From the NCBI GenBank assembly GCA_017443065.1, contig JAFSPF010000079.1, positions 75,326-107,650 of the forward strand: DNA of 32,325 nt, in the 5' to 3' direction. The notes beneath the pieces are model-generated. The model made no database searches and was not told the DNA's origin. It was given only the letters and a program-made list of their open reading frames with translations. Of the stretch, positions 1-8,600 are shown in pieces. The position numbers and the translations under genes are program-made. This stretch comes from Lachnospiraceae bacterium (lineage in GTDB: Bacteria; Bacillota; Clostridia; Lachnospirales; Lachnospiraceae). Numbering within the stretch: the first letter of the stretch is position 1; each line of letters opens with the position of its first letter.

Positions 1-3000
1 CACGCCGAAGCCGCGCACCGCGTAGCGCGGATAATCGCGGATGACGCAGGCGGGCAGCACGCCCTCCGTCTCTTCCATGAGCTCCAGCAACGTCACCTCG
101 CCCCAGCGAAGACCGGCGACGGTCTGCGCGTAAATGACGATTACCTCCGGATGCTCCGGTCCGCCGATTTCCAGCTGGAAGCCTTCCGCGCCCGCGACGC
201 GCGGGTCATCCTCCTCCGTCAGCAAGAGGCGGACGGACTGCGCCGCTGCCTGATCGACCGAGGAACCGGCGACACTCATACACTCCATGACTTCAATGCC
301 TGCGGGAAGCGTCACGCCTGCGGCATCCGCCTCGCTCGCGGGAATCGTCACATGCATCCCGGGCAGCGCCTCCTGCCCGCCGTCAAAGGTCAGCGTGTAG
401 CCGATCTCCACGGGCACGTCGGAGAGCGTGTCGCGGATGTTGCCCTCCGCGTCGATCAGCATTTCATAATCCGCGCCGGCGAATTGCAGCGCGTATCCTT
501 CGGGCACCGCGGGCGTCGGCAGTCTGCGTCCCGTCCCCGCGGGAATCACCGGCGTCTCGATCAGAAACTGTTCCTGCGAAGCCGCGTCATAGGCCTCCAG
601 CTCCAGCACGGAAACATTCTGATAATACAGCGTCCCGTCCTCTTCCTCCCTGCGCACGTCCGTGAAGTGCAGGCGCAGATGCTTCGTCCGCACCGCCTCC
701 GGGAAGCGGATGTCCTGCACGAGTTCCTCCGGCGCCGTATCAAAGGCCAGCACCTCCGTCCAGTTGTCGCCGTCCTCCGAAGTCTCCACCGCATACCGCG
801 TCATGTTATCGCGCTCCCAGGTCACGCGCAGCAGTGCGATTTCCTCCTCCTCCGGAAAATCCAGGCGCAGCCAGTGATCGCAGTGCTCGTGGTCATTGGC
901 GGAGGACCATCGGCTCGTCTGGGACTCGTCATCCCCGTCGCGCACAAGCATCGCCGGGAAGCTCTCCGTCTCCACGGAATCCGCGCTGACCGTCACGGCC
1001 CTGGCGCGCACCAGGTTCTCTCCCGCCATCTCCGCCAGAATGCCCTCCTCCGTTACCGTGGCCTTCAGAAGCGCATGTGCGGGCGTGTCGAATACCGCTT
1101 GCTCCTCTTTGCCGGTGATCGCTTCCTTCACCGTATAATACGCCTGCCCGACAAGCGGGATCAGGTAGATGCCGAGGGTTGCCGCGCCGAGGAGGAGCAT
1201 ATAGAGCATGCGGCATAGGTGCTCTGATTTGTGCCGCCTGCCGGGCGCTGTGAGCCGCCTGCCTGCGTGCTGCATGATTCCGTCTCGCTCTGATTTCGCC
1301 AAGCACTCCGCCGAGCCTGTAGTCTCGGCTCCGTGGCGAACAAGCCGCTCCCCGGAATCCATGACATCACGCGGCGCGGCGGCCCCCACACTTCTGTCCC
1401 GCATCACGCGCATCAGGAACAGCAGGAGCAGTCCTGCCGCGAAGAGGATGCAGCCAAGGCGCAGGTACGGCGGTGTGAATCGTAAAATGATTTCGCTGTC
1501 GCCTGCGTGCAGGGGGATTGTCATCAGACCATCGGGCGAAAGTGCGGAAATATTCTCTGTCCGCGTTTGTGACGTCGTGCTTCGTATCGTCACGCGCCAG
1601 CCTTCATGCGCGATCAGCGGCAGATACAGCACATCGCCTTCTTTCACGTCCGTCAACTGCGCGGTGACGAGGCCGCTGCCCTCGTTGACGGAGACATCGG
1701 CGGGGATCCCCTGCGACGCGTCGAACACATCCATCTCTGCCTGTCCGTCCCCGGACGGATCTGTCTCACCGTACAGTATCCCGCCGTCCACCAGATATGC
1801 ATGCGCCAGCAGTGCGCGCGCCTCCTCCGTACCGCCGGTATCATAGGTCGCCATCCAGTAGGTATCGAAGCCGAGCGAAGACAACACCTCCTGTGTCTTC
1901 TTCGGCACGGCGGGCAGGTAAGAGGTGATCGTATGCGCACGGTTCACTAGCGCCGCGTTACGCGGCAGCGTTTCATCGTAGGCCGCGAGCGCGAAGGGAT
2001 TGTCGTCTGGCGTCTCCGGCACCGCTTCAGACAGTCGTTCATACGCTGTCTGATTTGCATGCCGGATGCCGTAGCTCTCGGGCAGATAAACGAAGAGCTG
2101 CAGGGTAAGCGATGTGGCGACACACGTCACCGGGAGCATCATCGCTGTCAGCACGCCGCCGCGACGCGAAGACGCCGGCAGCGCCGCGCACAGTCCCGCT
2201 GCGAAGAGCAGCGCCATGGCGAGCAGCACATAGAGCAGCACGCGCGGGTAGGCGGTGATGACCAGTGACGAGAAAACCTGCGTGATGGGGAGTTCGTGGC
2301 GCAGCGTCACGAGCAATGCTGCGGCAAGGCATGCGCATGATGTCACTGCGAGAATTACAATCGTGGGCCGCCTGCCTTGGCGGTCGATGGTTCCGCTTCG
2401 CTCTGCTGTGGGCCGCCTGCCTGCGTGCTGCATGATTCCGTCTCGCTCTGCTGTGAGCCGCCTGCCTTGGCGGTCGATGGTTCCGCTTCGCTCTGCTGTG
2501 AGCCGCCTGCCAGCGTGCTGCATGATTCCGTCTCGCTCTGGTTTCGCCGGGCACTCCGCCGAGCCTGTAGTCTCGGCTCCGTGGCGAAAAAGCCGCTCGC
2601 CGGAATCCATGACATCACGCGGCGCGGCGGCATCAAGATTTTCGTCCTCGTGGAGCGCAAGCCGCTCAGCGGAATCCATACGCCCGCCCGGCGCGGCGGC
2701 TTCAAGGTTTTCGTCCTCATGGCGAACAGAGTGCTCGTCGGAATCCATGGCATCACGCGGTGCGGCGGCGGTATCAGCTTGTCCGGCAAGGTAGCGTACT
2801 GTCACGGCGACGGAGAAGAGTGACATGTAGGCATAGCGTACAGGAAAACAAATATATGATCCCAGGTGCCACAGCAGGTTTGCGGGCTCGAAGAGCGCCG
2901 TAAACCACAGGAAGATATTCCATGCCATAAGGTATTTTATGACAGAGGTACACTTCTGCGGCGAAGGCTGCGTGGCCGTGTCGTTTTGATTCGCCACAGG

Positions 3001-4104
3001 GTCTTTGTCCGCCACTCGCAAGGCCGCCTTCCCGCGCTGCCTGCGCCATGCAATCAGCGCCACGACCAGCATCGCAATGAGTGCCGGGTGCGCGATCTGG
3101 AAGAGGCGGTCGGCAATATCGTCAAGGCCGTGGCGGCGCATGATGTTCGTATAAGAGGCGATCTCCCCGGCGCGTGCGCTGGTGAAGAGCGTGTAAACCG
3201 CAGGCAGGAAGACCGGCGCGGCAAGAAGGATTCCGCACAGCGTCGCGAGGCCGAGGCGGGACAGCATCACCCCGCCGTGCCGCCAGTGCAGATAAAAGAC
3301 TGTCGCAAAGAGTGTAAAGAGCAGCGTCATTATGCCCAGCTGCACGCTCAGCATCAGCTGATACGCGAGCAGCAGCGTGTACCAGAACGCCTTCCCGCCT
3401 GTCAGCAGCCGGTGCAGCGCCATCACAAACAGCGGGAAGAGCACCGGGAAGATCATCCACTTGATGATCTGGTAGTTGTAGGCCGCATAGCCGGAGACGG
3501 CGTAAGACACACAGAGCGCAGCCTCAATCACATGCATGCGGCCGATGCGGACGCTCTCCTGCTGCCGACCGGCATCCCCTGCGCCGGAAGCACCGGCACC
3601 CGCAACACCCGCCGCCGATTCGCCTCCGTTGCCTGCACGTCCCGCAGACACACCCGCAACACCTGCCGCCGCTCCGCCGCCGACACCTCTGGCACCGGAC
3701 ACACCCGCCGGGCGTCCGAAGAAATACCGCAAACACAGCTGCGCACTCACCGCCGCAGCGACACCGTAGAGCGCAATCAGCAGATTCTGCGCAAGATAAA
3801 TCCGCTCTCTCCCGAAAAGCAGCAGCACATAGTTAAAGGGATTGATGAGTTCGTTCGCCGTATCCGCAAAGAGCGGCGTGCCCGCCGCGAGGCCGAACTC
3901 CATAAAGGGATTTTTCACGCCCGTGACGACATCATAAAAGCGGTACAGCAGCGGCGTATATTGCGAATACAGATCGGTGATCAGCACGGAGCCTTTTCCG
4001 AGCGGCCAGAATCCGCGTATGGAAAACAACAGCACATACACGAGAAGTGTCAGCGCCGCCGTCAGCAATACTTGTAGATACTTCTTCCGTCTGTCATCGC
4101 TCAT
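1..4104 (-). CDS. YfhO-family membrane protein fused to discoidin and GH20 hexosaminidase-like domains (partial, 3' end outside window)
   Basis: The frame is open without a stop from an ATG at 4104 to the left edge, giving at least 1368 residues. The N-terminal ~900 residues form a multi-helix membrane protein like YfhO, which is linked to glycosyl transfer onto lipoteichoic acid or lipid carriers in Bacillota; the periplasmic-side motif LPLIAHEGWRVTI near residue 830 matches the YfhO GW region. After a last helix (~970-990), residues ~1028-1170 resemble an F5/8 type C (discoidin) domain. Residues ~1185-1368 resemble the start of a GH20 beta-hexosaminidase (AGLRWGEVTLLELM, then DYPRYAVRGFGV). 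Catalytic Asp-Glu would lie beyond the window. Three low-complexity insertions sit in loops between helices: an Ala/Gly-rich one (~residues 130-190), one at ~445-580 and one at ~908-951. The ribosome binding site is weak. Domain calls come from motif recognition; the fusion itself is seen directly as one frame. Substrate unknown. Confidence 0.85.
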   Translation of the reverse strand, partial: MSDDRRKKYLQVLLTAALTLLVYVLLFSIRGFWPLGKGSVLITDLYSQYTPLLYRFYDVVTGVKNPFMEFGLAAGTPLFADTANELINPFNYVLLLFGRERIYLAQNLLIALYGVAAAVSAQLCLRYFFGRPAGVSGARGVGGGAAAGVAGVSAGRAGNGGESAAGVAGAGASGAGDAGRQQESVRIGRMHVIEAALCVSYAVSGYAAYNYQIIKWMIFPVLFPLFVMALHRLLTGGKAFWYTLLLAYQLMLSVQLGIMTLLFTLFATVFYLHWRHGGVMLSRLGLATLCGILLAAPVFLPAVYTLFTSARAGEIASYTNIMRRHGLDDIADRLFQIAHPALIAMLVVALIAWRRQRGKAALRVADKDPVANQNDTATQPSPQKCTSVIKYLMAWNIFLWFTALFEPANLLWHLGSYICFPVRYAYMSLFSVAVTVRYLAGQADTAAAPRDAMDSDEHSVRHEDENLEAAAPGGRMDSAERLALHEDENLDAAAPRDVMDSGERLFRHGAETTGSAECPAKPERDGIMQHAGRRLTAERSGTIDRQGRRLTAERDGIMQHAGRRPTAERSGTIDRQGRRPTIVILAVTSCACLAAALLVTLRHELPITQVFSSLVITAYPRVLLYVLLAMALLFAAGLCAALPASSRRGGVLTAMMLPVTCVATSLTLQLFVYLPESYGIRHANQTAYERLSEAVPETPDDNPFALAAYDETLPRNAALVNRAHTITSYLPAVPKKTQEVLSSLGFDTYWMATYDTGGTEEARALLAHAYLVDGGILYGETDPSGDGQAEMDVFDASQGIPADVSVNEGSGLVTAQLTDVKEGDVLYLPLIAHEGWRVTIRSTTSQTRTENISALSPDGLMTIPLHAGDSEIILRFTPPYLRLGCILFAAGLLLLFLMRVMRDRSVGAAAPRDVMDSGERLVRHGAETTGSAECLAKSERDGIMQHAGRRLTAPGRRHKSEHLCRMLYMLLLGAATLGIYLIPLVGQAYYTVKEAITGKEEQAVFDTPAHALLKATVTEEGILAEMAGENLVRARAVTVSADSVETESFPAMLVRDGDDESQTSRWSSANDHEHCDHWLRLDFPEEEEIALLRVTWERDNMTRYAVETSEDGDNWTEVLAFDTAPEELVQDIRFPEAVRTKHLRLHFTDVRREEEDGTLYYQNVSVLELEAYDAASQEQFLIETPVIPAGTGRRLPTPAVPEGYALQFAGADYEMLIDAEGNIRDTLSDVPVEIGYTLTFDGGQEALPGMHVTIPASEADAAGVTLPAGIEVMECMSVAGSSVDQAAAQSVRLLLTEEDDPRVAGAEGFQLEIGGPEHPEVIVIYAQTVAGLRWGEVTLLELMEETEGVLPACVIRDYPRYAVRGFGV
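1252..1383 (-). repeat. second copy of palindromic in-frame repeat inside the YfhO fusion gene
   Basis: About 132 bp nearly identical to 2500-2632, offset by exactly 1248 bp (416 codons), so both copies are read in the same frame. The shared segment encodes a run starting AAPRDVMDSGERL and ending QHAGRRLTA. It contains a dyad: TTCGCC pairs with GGCGAA, and inside it GAGCC pairs with GGCTC. It lies between two transmembrane helices, in a loop that should tolerate insertion. Confidence 0.85.
2365..2544 (-). repeat. four tandem 45-bp repeats (A-B-A'-B') in the YfhO fusion gene
   Basis: Units start at 2365, 2410, 2455 and 2500, each exactly 45 bp (15 codons). Units 1 and 3 are one subtype and units 2 and 4 another, so a 90-bp pair appears to have been duplicated. 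Each encodes a basic, polar stretch such as AERSGTIDRQGRR or ERDGIMQHAGRR. The period is a multiple of three, so the reading frame is kept. The block sits in a loop between membrane helices. Confidence 0.9.
2581..2771 (-). repeat. 69-bp tandem repeats (about 2.8 units) in the YfhO fusion gene
   Basis: Units begin at 2581, 2650 and 2719, 69 bp (23 codons) apart; the last is shorter. Each encodes a variant of HEDENLxAAAPxxxMDSxERL. The block adjoins the 45-bp repeats through a palindromic joint (TTTCGCC at 2542-2548, GGCGAAA at 2583-2589). The first unit is also present in the copy at 1252-1383. Confidence 0.88.
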
Positions 4105-4122
4105 TGATAGAATACCCACTTC

Positions 4123-4128
4123 ATTATA
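4123..4128 (-). promoter_or_regulatory. candidate -10 box for the YfhO fusion gene
   Basis: A perfect TATAAT on the minus strand lies 18 nt upstream of the ATG at 4104, in the 70-bp gap after the upstream membrane gene. No good -35 hexamer is seen at 16-18 bp. It would give a leader of only about 11 nt. It suggests the gene can be transcribed separately from 4175-5578. Confidence 0.35.
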
Positions 4129-4174
4129 CAGTATCCCGGATCAAAACGCAGGCGAAGGCAGGTTTGCACGATTT

Positions 4175-5578
4175 TCAAAGGAAACACCAGGCGAAGGTCA
4201 TCGCCGCGGAGAAGACCGAAAAGAGAACGAGCAGCATCCACAGGGCACGCACACGCAGCGGATTGCCCTTCGCGCGGTTGACGGAAAAGCCGAGCGCCAC
4301 CGCCGGGAACAGCAGCAGGATGCGGATGTAGCGGAAATCCATGCTGCACATATAGGGATTGTCATAAGAAAACTTGAGGTACAGCAGGAAGTGTACGAGG
4401 TAAGCCGACATAAAGAGGATGCGGTCGGCGCGGAAGGATAACTCCCCCGCCCCCTTCGGCGTCATGCGGTCGGCGGACTGCGCCGCGCCCCGCTGTGCGC
4501 CCCCGCCGCCGGGCAACCGCAGCACAACTCCCCGCACAAAGGCCACAAGCGCCGCAAGCGCCAGCACAAAGCCTGTCAGCATCAGCAGCATCGCGAGCGC
4601 CTTGACCGCCGCCGGAACGCCCGCCATGTCCCACTCTCCCGTCACGGAGGTGCGCATGATCTGCACCCACACATTATAGCCGCAGCCGATCCGCAGGTTG
4701 CGGAGGTTCTCCAAGAGCTCCGACGGCACGGGGAAGAGATAGCGATTTACCGCCGGCACATTGCCGATATACTGCCAGGAATCCGTCCCGAGATCATGCA
4801 CGAAGGTGAACGGCACCCGCCAGACAATGTAATTGCGCAGATAAAACCAGAGGCCGACCGGCAGGCTGATGCCGAGAAAGATCCCGGCCTGCAGAAGATA
4901 CTTCTGCCGCCTTTCACGGTTTTTGTAAAGCACATACAGAAAGACCGCGAGCGCCGGCAGCGCCATCTCCGTGACACTGAACTTCGTCATCATGCCAAGC
5001 CCCAAAGAGAGCGCCAGCTTCACCACCGTCATCGTCTGCGCGTCCCTGACCCATTGCATGAGGTAATACACGCACATCACGGTGAACAGAAAGGCCAGGC
5101 CGTCATTGTTGACGCTGCCGGAGAGAAGCATCAGCGAGGGATGCACGCAGAGAAGCAGGAGCGTAAACAGCCTGCCCCTTCCGGCAAGGCCTCTGAGATC
5201 AAGGATTTTCACAAAGAAATACAGCGTCAGCACACTGTACACAAGGGGCAGCACCTGGATGCTCTCCGCGAGCACCTCCGGGTCCTTGATAAAAAAAGAA
5301 GCAAGCTTCAGCCATCCCGCGCTCAGCGCGTAATGCAGCGGCGGATGCGAAAACTGGTACACCGCCGCCGGGTTCATGTCCGGAAGATGCCCGTTGGCGT
5401 AAAGATAATGAATATAGCCGAGATGCCCCCCGCCGCCGGCATAAGGCTGCGAAAGATCCCACTGGCTGATGTCATACTGCCGCTCGTAGATCGTGGAAAA
5501 GAGCACGTAAATGAGCCGCAGCGCAAGACCCGCCGCGAGGATGAGGCGCTCTTTTGGTTTGTCGCCCAAGGATTTCAT
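4175..5578 (-). CDS. GT-C fold (GT39/PMT-like) membrane glycosyltransferase-like protein
   Basis: A 467-residue polytopic membrane protein with about ten hydrophobic helices. The N-terminus has a first helix (LILAAGLALRLIYVLF), followed by an extracytoplasmic loop and the motif SHPPLHYALSAGWLKL, which resembles the HPPL.Y motif of dolichyl-/undecaprenyl-phosphate-sugar-dependent glycosyltransferases (PMT/ArnT type). Such enzymes move a sugar from a lipid carrier to a wall polymer, lipid or protein on the outer membrane face. The next gene downstream is the YfhO-GH20 fusion, also a membrane glycosylation-type protein, so a shared envelope glycan role is plausible (inference). The start at 5578 has no Shine-Dalgarno sequence; an AATAAT lies exactly 6 nt upstream, so leaderless transcription is possible but no -35 supports it. 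It could instead be a non-catalytic GT-C relative. Confidence 0.75.
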   Translation of the reverse strand: MKSLGDKPKERLILAAGLALRLIYVLFSTIYERQYDISQWDLSQPYAGGGGHLGYIHYLYANGHLPDMNPAAVYQFSHPPLHYALSAGWLKLASFFIKDPEVLAESIQVLPLVYSVLTLYFFVKILDLRGLAGRGRLFTLLLLCVHPSLMLLSGSVNNDGLAFLFTVMCVYYLMQWVRDAQTMTVVKLALSLGLGMMTKFSVTEMALPALAVFLYVLYKNRERRQKYLLQAGIFLGISLPVGLWFYLRNYIVWRVPFTFVHDLGTDSWQYIGNVPAVNRYLFPVPSELLENLRNLRIGCGYNVWVQIMRTSVTGEWDMAGVPAAVKALAMLLMLTGFVLALAALVAFVRGVVLRLPGGGGAQRGAAQSADRMTPKGAGELSFRADRILFMSAYLVHFLLYLKFSYDNPYMCSMDFRYIRILLLFPAVALGFSVNRAKGNPLRVRALWMLLVLFSVFSAAMTFAWCFL

Positions 5579-5597
5579 ACGGATATTATTTTACCAT

Positions 5598-5626
5598 AAA
5601 AAGGAACCGGCGTTTCCGCCGGTTCC
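5598..5626 (-). terminator. intrinsic terminator of the 1576-aa surface protein gene
   Basis: A perfect 10-bp stem (5603-5612 with 5617-5626) and a 4-nt TTTC loop are followed on the minus strand by five T residues. It begins 22 bp after the stop codon of the gene ending at 5648, and separates it from the membrane gene starting at 5578. Confidence 0.92.
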
Positions 5627-5647
5627 CCGATGATTTGTTGCCTTGTT

Positions 5648-8600
5648 TTATTCCTCTTCTTCCTTCTTCTTCAGGCTCTTCGCAAGGACAGATGCGATCA
5701 CCATGCCACCAAACATGAGCGCCATGCTGCCGGCAGCGTCATCGCCGGTCTGGCCGCGTCTGGCACCGGCCACCTGCCGCCCTTCCTCCACCGTGTGGTA
5801 GGCGTTGGTGATCGGGTTGTTCGCGTTTGTCTTACGCAGGGCCGCGCCCAGCACCGCGGGGGCTTCCGGATCCGGCATCTCGGGCAGCTCCGGATCAGGG
5901 ATCGGCGCTTCCTCCGGATCCTGCGCGGGCAGCTCCGCAAGGTCGATCGTCGGCGCGGCGGGCGCCGTCGGCTCCGGCGTCGTCGCTTCCGGCGTACCCG
6001 GTGTCACTTCCGGTCCGGTGCCCGGTGTGTCCGGTGTGTCCGTGCCGCGGGAAGCGGGCGTCGTAACAGTGACCTGCCAGACCGCGTAGAGATCATTGGA
6101 TTTTCCCTCCGTGACCTTCTCCAGTGCGATCTGTGCCCCCTGATCGAGCAACAGAACTGCCGCTTCCGCGCTTTCCCTGTCCGCATAGGCCGTTCCGCCG
6201 TTCGGGGCCGTCGTCCAGCCGAGGAAGGTATAGGTGGTATTCGCAGGCGCATCCGGAACAAAGCCAAGGCTTGCCGCATCATCACTGATGGTGTAATCAC
6301 CGTTGACCGTCAGTGTCGCCTTGCCGTCTGTAATCCCGACATCCTTCGAAACGTCCTCCGGTCCTGCCGGATAATTGGAGTGATAGGTGACAAAGGTTCT
6401 CACCTCTTCCACTTCCGCGTACTGTGCTTCCAGCACAATCACATTATGATCGGCGATCGCACCGCTTACGTCGATCGTGCCGCTCTTCTTCACATCCTCC
6501 GTGCCGGAAATCTTCCAGCCGGTGAAGATATACTGTTTCCCGCTTTCCTCATCCTTTGCGGGCACGGCGGCACCGAAGACGGAAGCCTTCGCGCCCTCCC
6601 TGTAGAACTTAGGATCCGTGCCTTCCGCATTGCCTTCCGCATCCGTTGCGGTTTGCGTAAGACCGGCAGGCAGCGTACCGCGCGCATCCGTCGTATAGGT
6701 GACGGTGTAAGGCGCCTCCGGCTGCGTCCAGACCGCGTACAGATCCAGATTCTTTGTCACGGTCGTATTGAAATCAATCTTTGCGCTCTCCGTGAAGTTA
6801 CCCGCGGCATCCACTGTGCCCGTCGCCCAGTACAGGAAGGTCTGCCCCTCTCTGACGCCCTTTGCCTCCGGGGAGCTTTGGTACGGCACCTTGCCGCCCG
6901 GTGTCACGTCCTTCGTTACGGCATTCGCATCCGCACTCCCTTCTTCCCCGTTCAGCGGATGGAAGGTGACGGTGTAATTCGTCGGCACCCACTTTGCGTA
7001 AAGATCAAGATTGCCCTGCGGCATCACCGCATTCGCAAAGGAGAAGGCATCCCCCGTACCGGCCGCGTTCCGGTACCATCCGGCGAAGACATAAGGCTTG
7101 CCGTTCATGCTTGTTTTTGTTTCACCGATGATATATTCCTCGTCTGCGGCTTCTCCTCCCTGTGCCATCGTGCTGATATCGGCTCCGGCAGAAAGATTTC
7201 CTCCCTCCGCCGTCACGCCCGGGAAGGAAACACCGCTGCCGTCATTGCGGTGGAAGGTCACCCCGTAGGTGACGGGCACATAGTGCAGCACCATCGTTGT
7301 ATTAATCGGATTGCCCTTTGCGTCACGGCGGTACCGGTATTTGTTTTCAATGAGGTCGCCGTTCCTGCTCATTTCCACCACGTCTGCAAAATCGCCCTCG
7401 ATTTTGACCAGCCGGTAACCGTTTGTCACCGCATTGAGCGTCAACGTATGGGCATGATAACGACCGTAGCCGATGCTCACCTCATTTGTATGATCGACCG
7501 TTGTCCCGTCCGCCTTGTAGTACATGTGCCGGAACACATAGGTCTTCAGATCCTGTCCGTAGCGGATCATGCAGGTTAAGCCCGCACCGTCCGCATATCC
7601 GCTCTTCGGCTCGAAGGTCAGCCCCGCGTTATTCGCGTTAAATACCGTCTGGCCGCCCTTGTCCCTGAAGGTGGCCTCAAAATACCAGGGCGCACCGAAA
7701 TCCATAAAGGCCCTGACTTTGGCCCATCTCTGATAAACGGCCTGATAAAGACTTGCACCGTATTTGATATCCGTGGTGCACCCGTTAATGCTCCCGTCGC
7801 CCGGGATCTCATTTTTCGGAACCCTGTTTTTGTCCACAAAGATTCCGCCGACATAGCCGTCCACTGCTCCCTGTATTGTCGTGCTGTAATCCGGGTCGAG
7901 GCGGAAGAACAGCCGGTACGTGTCGCGGCTGTAATTGACACGCACCGTCGTCGAGCCGTCTTCTGCGATTCTGACGGTCTCATCGCTGCCTTTTTTCCAT
8001 CCCTTCATCACATCATATTCGCCGACGATGTTGCCGCTGCCGTCCAGGATCTCGATGGAGGCGCCGTTGTCTTTGTACTCGGCAACGCCCTGCCTGTTTC
8101 CGGTGTCATAGGCGCCCGTGCCGTTCAGATGGAAGCCTTCGTAAGATCTGCCGGCGTATTCGTTGATGATGTCCTGCATCGGCAGGATGCCGTCCGCATC
8201 GCCCGTCAGTTCCGCCGTCTCCGCGATACTGTAGCCGTCGTCATTGGCGTGCTCCTTGCGCACCTGCACGGTGAAGGTCGTCTTTGCGGCCTTCCATTTC
8301 GCATACAGCGTGACGGATTCGTTCACCGTCTGTGGTGTGTCGTCTTCAAACCACTTTTTATCGTATACCGCTGCGGCCTCTCCCGCGGCGGGCGTATAAT
8401 CCTCATACCAGCCGTCGAATGTGAAGTCCGTGCGTGCGGGTTTCTCCGGGGCATTCACCTCTTCCCCGACGCCTGCTTTGATCTCCTGAACCTCCGTTCC
8501 GCCGAGGGAATCAAACCAGACAATCACCTGATCCGTAAAGACGGGTATCAGTTCCACGACCCCGTCCGTCGCGTCCGTGAAGCTCACGCTTGTCAGAAGT

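Noticed and set aside
2866-4077. A 403-codon plus-strand open frame opposite the YfhO gene
   Set aside because: Antisense of clear membrane helices and an Ala/Gly-rich loop; the composition is not protein-like. The gene on the other strand runs off the window, which makes this shadow look like the longest frame.
4102-4125. Seven-codon upstream frame (MKWVFYQ) overlapping the YfhO gene start by ATGA
   Set aside because: Its ATG lies within the -10 box region and has no ribosome binding site; overlap of this kind is likely by chance.
5630-7579. A 649-codon plus-strand open frame opposite paralogue 1
   Set aside because: Antisense shadow: arginine/histidine-rich, no domain, no ribosome binding site, and it overlaps a convincing secreted protein gene and its terminator.
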